A stretch of 64,000 bases of DNA from AC-32 sp963715575 (GTDB lineage: Bacteria > Actinomycetota > Thermoleophilia > Gaiellales > Gaiellaceae). The stretch covers positions 2,046,001 to 2,110,000 of the forward strand of contig OY970250.1 of NCBI GenBank assembly GCA_963715575.1. Reading direction: 5' to 3'. A model generated the notes under the pieces. That model did not search any database and had not been told where the DNA came from. It saw only the letters and a list, made by a program, of their open reading frames with translations. The translations under genes and the position numbers were made by a program. Every line of letters starts with the position of its first letter. Position 1 is the stretch's first letter. This document shows positions 7,940 through 14,806 of this stretch, in pieces.

Positions 7940-9667
7940 CTAGCGGACCCTTTCCTTGGCCTGCGCCGCCCACTTCAGCGACTGCAGGTAGAGCAGCGAG
8001 CGCGGGCGGCGCAGAACCTGTCCGCCGCGGAGGCTGACGAGGAACTCCTCGGGCCCGTCGAAGGCCCGCATCCGCACCGCGCCGGTGCCGACGCCCTGGA
8101 GCACGTGCGCGTCCGAGCCGGCCCCCATCGTCAGGTCGTACTTACGCGCGAAGCGCAGCGCCTCGTCGTTGTAGGCCTCGAACAGCAGGCGGGCGTTGTA
8201 GACCTCGAGCACGTCCACCTGGGCGAGGTGGCGATGCAGCGTGGCGGGCTCCGGGATCGCGTGCAGGCGGTCGAAGGGATGGGGCAGGTAGACGACGCCG
8301 CCCTGCGCTCGGATCGCGTCGACCGTCTCGCCGAACGAGAGGCCGCGGGGGATCTCCTCGGAGAGGAAGAGGCCGATCACCTCACCCTGGTCGGCGGTCT
8401 TGACCTCCTCGCCCGGGATCACGACGAGGTCGCGGCCGCGCGCCTGCTCGACGGCTTCGCGGGCGCCGCCGAAGACGTTGTGGTCGGTGACGGCGATCGC
8501 GCCAAGACCTTGCGCCTCGGCGTGCTCGAGCAGGTCCTCGACCGGGATCTGGCAGTCGTGCGACCAGGCGGTGTGGAGGTGCAGGTCGACGACGATCCAG
8601 TCGCGGTCGCCGAGCGGCTCGGAGCCGCGGGAGCGGCGTCTCGAGGCCAGGCCGCGGTAGAGCTCGTCCAGCTCGCGGGCGGCGGCGGCGAAGCTCTGCG
8701 GCTCGGCGGCCTCGCGGGCTCGCTCGCCCTGGCGCTCGCGGTAGGCGTCGTCCTCGGCGAGGCGCAGCAGCTCGGCGGCCGCCAGCTCCGGCTGCTCGCG
8801 CAGGCCCGGCGGCGAGACGATCGCGGCGCCGGCCGCGGCCGCCTCGAGGGAGACGCGGTCGAGGCCGTCGAAGGCCGGGACGAAGCTCGCGGCCTCGTTC
8901 AGCAGCGGCGCCCTCGCGGCGCCGTCGCGGAGCGTGCGCACGCGCGCGCGGCCGCGCAGCGCCCGCGGCAGCGAGGGCCGGCCGGCGAGCGGCTTGGTGC
9001 GCAGGAAGACGAGCTCCCAGTCCGGCAGCGACGCGAGCGCCCGCACCACCGCACGGGTCAGCGTCCGCTCGCCGGGACGCCACTCGAGCACGACGAGCCG
9101 CCGCTTGCGACCGGGCTTGAAGCGCTCGAGGTCGACGCCCGCGGTGATCACCCGGTAGTCGCCGGGCAGCCGCTCGGCCGCCGCCTCCGCGGTCGCCTCC
9201 GAGGTGGCGACGAGCGCGTCGATCCGGCCGAGCAGCCGCTCGCGCTGGGCCTTGCCAGGCGGGTAGCCGAGCCGCTCGGGCGAGATGAAGGTCGCGACCC
9301 CGAAGGCATGCGAGTCGCGGAGCGCCAGGTAGGAGAGGCTCGGCAGGCCCGGCTCGAAGCCGTGTACGACGTCGTACTCGCCGCGCGCGAGCGCCAGCGA
9401 GAGGTTCGCTCGCACGCCGACCGGAACGCCGATCCGGCTGCGTCGCGAGACCGGCACGGCCGGCCCCAGCGCGATCAGCTCGTGCGGTCCGCCGTCGAGC
9501 AGCGCGCGGCGGCCGGCGATCAGGTCGGCAGCCCGGGTCGAAGGCGCGAGCACGGTGACGTCGTGGCCGAGGGCGCGCAGCTCCCGCGCGACCCCGGCCA
9601 CGTGTTCGTTGACGTCGTGCGGCCTCGACCAGGCGAACGGCGTGACCAGACAGACACGCAGGCCCAT
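7940..9667 (-). CDS. PimA-like GT4 glycosyltransferase fused to a PHP-domain phosphoesterase
   Basis: A 575-residue two-domain protein. Residues 1-340 form a GT-B glycosyltransferase resembling phosphatidylinositol mannosyltransferase PimA: an N-terminal VTPFAWSRPHDVNEHV loop, GEYDVVHGFEPGLPSLSYLAL at 96-116, a GVDLERFKPG hinge at 177-186, and an E-x7-E region with the first Glu changed to Asp (FDGLDRVSLE, 266-275). Residues 356-560 form a PHP metal-dependent phosphoesterase with DLHLHTAWSHD at 361-371, TDHN at 394-397, PGEEV near 416 and GSDAH near 515. It follows the inositol synthase gene on the same strand, so a role in inositol glycolipid assembly is plausible. The fusion is unusual, and the order could also mean a phosphosugar-trimming enzyme. 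Confidence 0.78.
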   Translation of the reverse strand: MGLRVCLVTPFAWSRPHDVNEHVAGVARELRALGHDVTVLAPSTRAADLIAGRRALLDGGPHELIALGPAVPVSRRSRIGVPVGVRANLSLALARGEYDVVHGFEPGLPSLSYLALRDSHAFGVATFISPERLGYPPGKAQRERLLGRIDALVATSEATAEAAAERLPGDYRVITAGVDLERFKPGRKRRLVVLEWRPGERTLTRAVVRALASLPDWELVFLRTKPLAGRPSLPRALRGRARVRTLRDGAARAPLLNEAASFVPAFDGLDRVSLEAAAAGAAIVSPPGLREQPELAAAELLRLAEDDAYRERQGERAREAAEPQSFAAAARELDELYRGLASRRRSRGSEPLGDRDWIVVDLHLHTAWSHDCQIPVEDLLEHAEAQGLGAIAVTDHNVFGGAREAVEQARGRDLVVIPGEEVKTADQGEVIGLFLSEEIPRGLSFGETVDAIRAQGGVVYLPHPFDRLHAIPEPATLHRHLAQVDVLEVYNARLLFEAYNDEALRFARKYDLTMGAGSDAHVLQGVGTGAVRMRAFDGPEEFLVSLRGGQVLRRPRSLLYLQSLKWAAQAKERVR

Positions 9668-9675
9668 GTTCGGCG

Positions 9676-9681
9676 AGTCTA
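9676..9681 (-). promoter_or_regulatory. -10 element of the GT-PHP gene
   Basis: TAGACT on the minus strand lies 8 nt before the ATG at 9667. No Shine-Dalgarno is seen, so a leaderless or near-leaderless mRNA is expected, separate from any read-through from the inositol synthase gene. Confidence 0.5.
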
Positions 9682-9698
9682 GCCCGGCCCGCGTGCCG

Positions 9699-11153
9699 CT
9701 ACGCCTTCGCTGCCACCTTGGCCGGCGAGGCCTTGCGCGCGTGCTTGCGGATGAACTCCTCCGTCAGGTCCCGCGCCTCGTCGTCCGGGTGCTGGACCGG
9801 CGGCGACTTCATCAGGTAGGAGCTCGGCGCGCCGAGCGTGCCCGAGACGCCGTTGTTGAGGGCCAGCTTTGCCAGCCGCACCGCGTCGATCACGACACCG
9901 GCCGAGTTGGGCGAGTCCCAGACCTCGATCTTCAGCTCCGCGTTCAGCGGCACGTCGCCGAACGAGGTGCCCTCGAGCCGGATGTAGGCCCACTTGCGGT
10001 CCTCGAGCCACGGCACGTGGTCGGACGGCCCGACGTGGATGTTCTTGGCCTCGATCTCGTACGGGACGGTCGACTGGATCGCGTACGTCTTCGAGATCTT
10101 CTTCGACTCGAGGCGGTCCCGTTCCAGCATGTTGAGGAAGTCGGAGTTGCCGCCGAAGTTGAGCTGGAAGGTGCGGTCGACCTGCACGCCGCGGTCGCGG
10201 AAGATGCTCATCAGCACGCGGTGGGTGATCGTGGCGCCGACCTGCGACTTGATGTCGTCGCCGATGATCGGCACGCCGGCCTCCTCGAAGCGGCGCTGCC
10301 AGTAGTTCTCGCGCGCGATGAAGACGGGCATGCAGTTCACCATCGCGCAGCCGGCGCTGAGGATCTGCTCCGTGTACCACTTGGTGGCCTCCTCGGAGCC
10401 GACCGGCAGGTAGTTGATCACGACGTCGGTGTTCGTGTCCTTGAGGATCCCCACCACGTCGTCGGTCTCGCCGGGCGCCTTCTCGACGATCTCGGAGAGG
10501 TACTTGCCGAGCCCGTCGTGCGTCATGCCGCGCGAGACGGTGACGCCGCTCTTGGGAACGTCCGAGAACTTGATCGTGTTGTTCGGGTGCGCCCAGATCG
10601 CCTCGGAGAGGTCCTTGCCGACCTTGTCCGTGGTGACGTCGAAGGCGGCCGTGAACTCGATGTCGCTGATGTGGTACCCGCCGAGGTCGACGTGCATCAG
10701 GCCGGGGACGAAATCGTCCGGGTTGGCGTCCTTGTAGTACTCGACGCCCTGCACGAGCGAGCTCGCGCAGTTGCCGACGCCGATGATCGCGACACGGACC
10801 TTGCTGTCTCCGCGCCGCGCCTTGCCGTTGGTCGAAGCCATGGGTTCCTTTCCTCCGAGCCGCTCCGAGAGCGTCTCGACGATCAGGTCGTTGACATTGC
10901 GTTTCCGCTGCGCCGCGCGGGCGGCCAGCTTGTCCTTCAGCTCCGGGGGCATCCGCAGGAGCACGGAGCCGCTCTTGCCGGGGTCCTTGCCCGCGCGGCC
11001 GCTCGGGTCGAACGAGACGGCGAAGCGGGAGGCGAGGATGCCGACGGCGACATCGTTGAGACTGCGGCCGCTGCGCCGGACCTCGTCCGAGAGCAACCGC
11101 TTCAGCTCACCGGGCATCCGGACGAGCACATGCTTGCGCGCTGGAGCTAGCAC
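9699..11153 (-). CDS. ino1: Inositol-3-phosphate synthase with N-terminal tandem ribbon-helix-helix domains
   Basis: The frame is uninterrupted for 484 codons. Residues 105-484 are an actinobacterial NAD-dependent inositol-3-phosphate synthase (glucose 6-phosphate to inositol 3-phosphate), with VGNCASSLVQGVEYY after the NAD strand, YLPVGSEEA, GDDIKSQVGATITHR, LNFGGNSDFLNML and WDSPNSAG. Residues 1-104 are foreign to that family and hold two Arc/MetJ-like RHH units, LVRMPGELKRLLSDEVRRSG (10-29) and LLRMPPELKDKLAARAAQ (65-82), each continuing into an NDxxV helix. A strong Shine-Dalgarno precedes Met105 (ATG at 10841), so either a fusion protein, a normal 380-residue enzyme, or both are made. 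The GTG at 11153 sits inside a perfect palindrome, consistent with autorepression. Confidence 0.85.
   Translation of the reverse strand: MLAPARKHVLVRMPGELKRLLSDEVRRSGRSLNDVAVGILASRFAVSFDPSGRAGKDPGKSGSVLLRMPPELKDKLAARAAQRKRNVNDLIVETLSERLGGKEPMASTNGKARRGDSKVRVAIIGVGNCASSLVQGVEYYKDANPDDFVPGLMHVDLGGYHISDIEFTAAFDVTTDKVGKDLSEAIWAHPNNTIKFSDVPKSGVTVSRGMTHDGLGKYLSEIVEKAPGETDDVVGILKDTNTDVVINYLPVGSEEATKWYTEQILSAGCAMVNCMPVFIARENYWQRRFEEAGVPIIGDDIKSQVGATITHRVLMSIFRDRGVQVDRTFQLNFGGNSDFLNMLERDRLESKKISKTYAIQSTVPYEIEAKNIHVGPSDHVPWLEDRKWAYIRLEGTSFGDVPLNAELKIEVWDSPNSAGVVIDAVRLAKLALNNGVSGTLGAPSSYLMKSPPVQHPDDEARDLTEEFIRKHARKASPAKVAAKA
10842..10856 (-). promoter_or_regulatory. Internal Shine-Dalgarno before the Ino1 catalytic domain
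   Basis: On the minus strand GGAGGA (10856-10851) is followed, 9 nt later, by the ATG at 10841, exactly where other actinobacterial inositol synthases begin. Most genes in this window lack such a site, so it argues for a second, internal translation start within the longer reading frame. Confidence 0.65.
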
Positions 11154-11173
11154 AGAAGTGCTAGCAGTCTAGC
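11146..11173 (-). promoter_or_regulatory. Palindromic operator and -10 of the RHH-Ino1 gene
   Basis: GCTAGCAC-N4-GTGCTAGC is a perfect inverted repeat at 11146-11165 that covers the GTG start codon. A third CTAGC copy at 11169-11173 overlaps the minus-strand -10 box TAGACT (11171-11166). RHH proteins typically bind such short tandem or palindromic half-sites, so the N-terminal domains of the same gene probably repress it here. The promoter overlaps the 3' end of the upstream phosphatidyltransferase gene. Confidence 0.68.
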
Positions 11174-11809
11174 TTAGTTCTTGTCGCGGAGTTGACTACG
11201 CACGCTGAAGACGCGCTGCAACACGGTGAACCACGCCGTCACCGCGAGGAAGTAGATCGCCCACTGCAGCCCGCCCCACGGTGCGAAGACGAGGCCGCCG
11301 GTGATCACGACCACCCGCTCCGCGCGGCTGCCGAGGCCGACGTCGCCCTTCAGCCCGAGCAGCTCGGCCTTGGCCCGCGCGTACGAGACGAGGAACGAGC
11401 CGGCCATCGCGGCGAAGGTGAAGCCGACGGCGATGTCGTTCCCCTCGCGTGCGAAGACGAGCGCGACGGCGGTCAGTACGAAGCCCTCGCTGACGCGGTC
11501 GGAGATCGAGTCGACGAACGCGCCGAAGGGCGTCGCCTTGCCGCCGTAGCGGGCGAGCGCCCCGTCCAGGATGTCGAGCACCGAGCCGACGACGAACACC
11601 ACCGCGGCGAGCCAGTACAGGAGCCAGGGCCGGTGGTAGGCGAACCAGATGATCACCGCCGAGGCGGCGCAGAGCGTGATCCCGGCCGCGGTCAGCGCAT
11701 TCGGGGTCACGCGCGTGCGCGCGAGGCCGCCGATCCAGCGCGCAGCGAGCCGGCGGGTGCCGTCGGTGTAGCCGCGCTTGACCCAGGCGAGGGTCTCGGC
11801 GCGGGTCAC
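11174..11809 (-). CDS. pgsA: CDP-alcohol phosphatidyltransferase (phosphatidylinositol-phosphate synthase type)
   Basis: A 211-residue membrane enzyme with the complete family signature at D79, D82-G83, A86-R87, G96, D100 and D104 (spacing D-x2-DG-x2-AR-x8-G-x3-D-x3-D), inside a six-helix membrane fold. Members swap the CMP of CDP-diacylglycerol for an alcohol. Because the next gene makes inositol 3-phosphate, the likely product is phosphatidylinositol phosphate; this is inferred from context and from the equivalent PgsA1 pathway of mycobacteria. The GTG start overlaps the stop of the PAP2 gene by 4 bp. The gene symbol is used in the broad actinobacterial sense. Confidence 0.85.
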   Translation of the reverse strand: MTRAETLAWVKRGYTDGTRRLAARWIGGLARTRVTPNALTAAGITLCAASAVIIWFAYHRPWLLYWLAAVVFVVGSVLDILDGALARYGGKATPFGAFVDSISDRVSEGFVLTAVALVFAREGNDIAVGFTFAAMAGSFLVSYARAKAELLGLKGDVGLGSRAERVVVITGGLVFAPWGGLQWAIYFLAVTAWFTVLQRVFSVRSQLRDKN

Positions 11810-12558
11810 GCGCTCGCGGTCGCGGTGCGGCGGCGTCGCAGCGGGTTGCGGTAGACGATGAGGCCCGCGACCACGGCCACGAGGATGCCGGCGACGATGT
11901 CGAGCCAGAAGTGGTTGCCCGTAGCCATCACGCTGAACCAGACCCAGCCAGGCCAGAGCAGCCAGAGCACCTTCGCCGCCCGGCTGCGGCAGACCGAGGC
12001 GAGCACGATCCCGACGATCAGGGCGTCGGCGGCGTGCAGGCTCGGCATCGCCGCGTACGGGTTGGCGGCGAACTCGACGAGGCCGCTCCCGTGGTTGAGC
12101 TCGCCGAAGTTCGAGAGCGTGTCGTTGAAGCCGAAGTCCGGGAACATCCGCGGCGGCGCGGTCGGCAGCAGCACGTAGCCGATCAGGCCGAAGGCGTTCG
12201 CGAGCAGGATCCAGTTGCGGAAGCGGATGAACGCCTCGTTGCGCCGCAGGTAGACCCAGAGCAGCGCGAGCCCGAGCACCGTGAACTCGGAGTTCCAGTA
12301 CGTCCAGGAGGCGAGCGTCGCCAGCAGGTGGGAGCCGTCGATCGCCCGCTGCAGGCTCAGCTCGATCAGCCCGTGCACGTGGCGCTCGATCCCGATCACG
12401 TGCAGGCCGTTGTCGAAGGCCTTCGGCGGGTTGCGGTCCGCGATCCCGCGCGCGACTTGGTAGAGGCCCAGGAAGCCGAACCAGATCGCGAGTTGAAGGC
12501 CGAAATCCGCCCAACCACGTGGCAGAACCCGGCGGCCAGCTGAGACGAGAGCGCTCAC
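11806..12558 (-). CDS. PAP2-family membrane phosphatase (Aur1/inositol-phosphotransferase-like)
   Basis: The 250-residue protein has about six membrane helices and a split PAP2 signature: PTAPPRM at 132-138, MPSLHA at 171-176 and GNHFWLD at 214-220, with H175, H216 and D220 as predicted catalytic residues. The NPYAAMPSLH form is typical of the Aur1/Ipt1-like branch rather than bacitracin-resistance BacA-type enzymes. It is coupled by a 4-bp overlap to the phosphatidyltransferase, so it may dephosphorylate phosphatidylinositol phosphate to phosphatidylinositol or transfer the head group. A TAGAAT box lies 11 nt before its GTG start. Confidence 0.8.
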   Translation of the reverse strand: MSALVSAGRRVLPRGWADFGLQLAIWFGFLGLYQVARGIADRNPPKAFDNGLHVIGIERHVHGLIELSLQRAIDGSHLLATLASWTYWNSEFTVLGLALLWVYLRRNEAFIRFRNWILLANAFGLIGYVLLPTAPPRMFPDFGFNDTLSNFGELNHGSGLVEFAANPYAAMPSLHAADALIVGIVLASVCRSRAAKVLWLLWPGWVWFSVMATGNHFWLDIVAGILVAVVAGLIVYRNPLRRRRTATASA

Positions 12559-12606
12559 GGGAACGGGTGATTCTAACGCGCCCGTCAGCGGGCTTCTTCC
12601 CGAGGG

Positions 12607-13596
12607 TTAACCCCCGATTTGTGACATCGAGCGCGAAGCCCGCACAAACCCAGGGTCGTTGATCTTGTGCTTGAGCTCCTTGTGGCGCACGGCGAAGCGC
12701 AAGAGCCGCTCGAGCTCGGCGTCCGAGGCGCCCTCGCGCAGCGGGGTCTTCAGGTCCCACTCCCGGCGCGAGAAGAGGCACGTGCGCAGCTGGCCGTCGG
12801 CGGTCAGCCGGATCCGGTCGCAGCTCGAGCAGAACGGCTCGGACACCGGATTGACGAAGCCGATCTCGCCGGCGCCGTCGGCGAAGCGGAAGCGCCGCGC
12901 CGTCGAGGACGCCTTGGCCGGGATCTCCGCCAGCGGCCAGCGCTCCTCGATCAGGGCGCGGATCTCGCCGCCTGTGAGCACGTCGTCGCCGCGCCAGGAC
13001 TCGTCCGCGTCCAGCGGCATGAACTCGATGAAGCGCACGATGTACGGCTTGCGCCGTGCCAGCTCGGCCAGCGCCGGCACCTCGACCTCGGTGAAGCCAC
13101 GCATCGCCACGCAGTTGACCTTGATCGGGCGCAGCTCCGGGTAGCGCTCGGCCTCCTCGAGCCCGGCGAGCACGCGGTCGAGCGCGTCGCGGCGGGTGAT
13201 CTCGGTGAAGCGCACGTGCGAGAGCGAGTCGAGCGAGACGTTCAGGCGCGTCAGCCCGGCCTCGACGAGCGGCCCGGCCAGGCGATCGAGGAGGACGCCG
13301 TTCGTCGTGAGCGAGAGGTCGTTCACGCCTGGGATCGCCCCGAGCTGCTGGACGAGCACCGGCAGGTCGCGGCGCACGAGCGGCTCGCCGCCGGTCAGCC
13401 GCACCTCCTCGACCCCGAGGTTCGCGAGCACGCGCACGAGCCGGGCGATCTCCTCGAAGCTCAGCAGCTCGCGGTGCTCGAGCCATTCGAGCCCCTCCGC
13501 CGGCATGCAGTAGCGGCAGCGGAAGTTGCACTTGTCGGTGACGGAGACCCGCAGGCTCTTGATCTCGCGGCCCCACGAATCGCGCAGCGGCTCCAT
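12607..13596 (-). CDS. moaA: GTP 3',8-cyclase MoaA
   Basis: A radical-SAM enzyme of 329 residues that begins molybdenum cofactor synthesis by rearranging GTP. C23, C27 and C30 (CNFRCRYC) form the radical-SAM cluster. A second cluster comes from CSSCDRIRLTADGQLRTC near 255-272, which binds the substrate. The protein ends in the functionally important Gly-Gly tail (QIGG). No other molybdenum cofactor gene is in view. A TAGGCT box lies exactly 6 nt before the ATG, so the mRNA is probably leaderless. Confidence 0.95.
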   Translation of the reverse strand: MEPLRDSWGREIKSLRVSVTDKCNFRCRYCMPAEGLEWLEHRELLSFEEIARLVRVLANLGVEEVRLTGGEPLVRRDLPVLVQQLGAIPGVNDLSLTTNGVLLDRLAGPLVEAGLTRLNVSLDSLSHVRFTEITRRDALDRVLAGLEEAERYPELRPIKVNCVAMRGFTEVEVPALAELARRKPYIVRFIEFMPLDADESWRGDDVLTGGEIRALIEERWPLAEIPAKASSTARRFRFADGAGEIGFVNPVSEPFCSSCDRIRLTADGQLRTCLFSRREWDLKTPLREGASDAELERLLRFAVRHKELKHKINDPGFVRASRSMSQIGG

Positions 13597-13602
13597 TCCG
13601 GC

Positions 13603-13608
13603 AGCCTA
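13603..13608 (-). promoter_or_regulatory. -10 element, leaderless promoter of moaA
   Basis: Minus-strand TAGGCT is followed by GCCGGA and then the ATG at 13596, a 6-nt gap that places the transcript start at the start codon. Confidence 0.62.
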
Positions 13609-13677
13609 GCCGAGGTTTCGGGGGGTCGAAAGTGCGGAAGATCGGCGGAGCAGATCTCGACCCAAGGGAGGAACCAA

Positions 13678-13839
13678 ATGTCCGACATGGAGCAGGAAGG
13701 CCAGGGCGGCCAGGGCGCCCCGGAGACCGACGACGACCAGCAGGGCGGCGGCATGGGCGGCGGCTCTGAAGGCGGCGGCGGCTCCGAAGGCGGCGGCTCC
13801 GAGGGCGGCGACGACCAGGAGTCCGGCGGGGGTATGTAG
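13678..13839 (+). CDS. Small Gly/Glu-rich acidic protein of unknown function
   Basis: A 53-residue protein with no hydrophobic segment. It starts MSDMEQEGQGGQGAPETDDD and continues with three or four GGGSEGG-type units, so it is intrinsically disordered and strongly acidic. An unusually good Shine-Dalgarno (GGGAGGAACCAA before the ATG) and a hairpin terminator 20 bp after the stop show that it is a real, independently expressed gene. The function is unknown; it could be a stress- or desiccation-related hydrophilin-like protein, but nothing in the sequence proves this. Confidence 0.75.
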   Translation: MSDMEQEGQGGQGAPETDDDQQGGGMGGGSEGGGGSEGGGSEGGDDQESGGGM

Positions 13840-13859
13840 GCCGTCCAGCTTCGCGTTGT

Positions 13860-13883
13860 GAAGGCGCCTTGAGGGGCGCCTTC
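13860..13883 (+). terminator. Hairpin terminator of the Gly/Glu-rich gene
   Basis: GAAGGCGCC (13860-13868) pairs perfectly with GGCGCCTTC (13875-13883) across a 6-nt loop. A weak pyrimidine-rich tail (CTCGTTTC) follows. It is the clearest intrinsic terminator in the window. Confidence 0.7.
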
Positions 13884-13899
13884 CTCGTTTCTGGCCTCC

Positions 13900-13905
13900 T
13901 AGACT
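13900..13905 (+). promoter_or_regulatory. -10 element, leaderless promoter of the EamA gene
   Basis: TAGACT is followed by CGCGCA and then the GTG at 13912, an exact 6-nt gap. Confidence 0.62.
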
Positions 13906-13911
13906 CGCGCA

Positions 13912-14775
13912 GTGCCGCTGCTGGCGCTCATTGCGGTCACCGCTGTGTGGGGCGTCACCTTCGTCCAGGTCAAGGACGCCGTTGACGTCTACCCGCTCTT
14001 TGCGTTCCTGGCCGTGCGTTACGCGATCGCGACCGGCGTGCTCGCGCTCGCGGGCGGCCGGCGCGTGCTCACGCTCGGCCGCTCCGGCCTCGCGGCGGGC
14101 GCGGTGCTCGGCGGGCTGCTCGGGCTCGGGATCGGGCTGCAGACCGCGGGGCTCGAGCGGACGACCGTCTCGAGCACCGGCTTCATCACCGGGCTCTACG
14201 TCGTCCTGACGCCGCTCTTCGGCCTGCTGCTCTTTCGCACGCGCGTGGGGCTCGAGGTCTGGGCCGGCGTCGTGCTGGCGGTCGTCGGGCTCGCGCTGCT
14301 GAGCGGCGTCGACGTCGGCTCCCCCGGCGGCGACCTGCTCGTGCTCGCCTCGGCCGCCGCGCAGGCGTTGCAGATCGTGATGCTCGAACGGGTCGCGAGG
14401 CGCTACGACGCGATCGCGTTGACGCTCGTCGAGATGGCCGCGTGCTTCGCCGGCTTCCTCGTGATCGCCCTTGCGCTCGGCCAGCTCGAGGTCCCGCACG
14501 GCCGCACGGTCTGGGGTGCGCTGATCGTGACCGGCGTCTTCGCCAGCGCGCTCGCCTACCTGATCCAGGTCTGGGCACAGCGGCGCATGTCCGCGGCCCG
14601 GATCGCGATCGTGTTCTCGCTGGAGACGGTCTTCGCCGGGATCTTCGGCTACTGGCTGGCGAACGACCGCCTCGGCTGGCTGGGCTGGGGCGGCTGCGCG
14701 GTGATCCTGGCCGGAATCGTGCTCGCAGAGCCCTCCGCTGCGCGGTTCCTGCGCAACTTGCTACCATCCGACTGA
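13912..14775 (+). CDS. EamA/DMT-superfamily transporter
   Basis: A 287-residue integral membrane protein with ten predicted helices made of two EamA repeats. The first repeat opens LLALIAVTAVWGVTFVQVKDA and the second begins near residue 142 (LLVLASAAAQALQIVMLERV). The EKT-like signature FSLETVFAGIFGYWLANDRLG near 242-262 is typical of drug/metabolite exporters of the RhaT/YdcZ group. The substrate cannot be told. The gene has its own leaderless promoter and lies just upstream of dnaK, whose -10 overlaps its 3' end. Confidence 0.88.
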   Translation: MPLLALIAVTAVWGVTFVQVKDAVDVYPLFAFLAVRYAIATGVLALAGGRRVLTLGRSGLAAGAVLGGLLGLGIGLQTAGLERTTVSSTGFITGLYVVLTPLFGLLLFRTRVGLEVWAGVVLAVVGLALLSGVDVGSPGGDLLVLASAAAQALQIVMLERVARRYDAIALTLVEMAACFAGFLVIALALGQLEVPHGRTVWGALIVTGVFASALAYLIQVWAQRRMSAARIAIVFSLETVFAGIFGYWLANDRLGWLGWGGCAVILAGIVLAEPSAARFLRNLLPSD

Positions 14776-14803
14776 GATTTTCTCACAACAAAGGAGATAG
14801 CAA
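14762..14803 (+). promoter_or_regulatory. Promoter and ribosome binding site of the dnaK operon
   Basis: A TACCAT -10 candidate (14762-14767) and the Shine-Dalgarno AAAGGAG (14789-14795) precede dnaK. The segment CTTG-CTA-N7-ACTGAGA at 14757-14777 is only a weak match to the HspR operator HAIR (CTTGAGT-N7-ACTCAAG). HspR control is expected because hspR is in the operon, but the site is not convincing by eye. Confidence 0.4.
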
Positions 14804-14806
14804 GCG

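Noticed and set aside
14757..14777. HAIR operator for HspR before dnaK
   Set aside because: CTTGCTA-N7-ACTGAGA matches the consensus at only about 8 of 14 positions. It is mentioned with the promoter but not claimed as a site.
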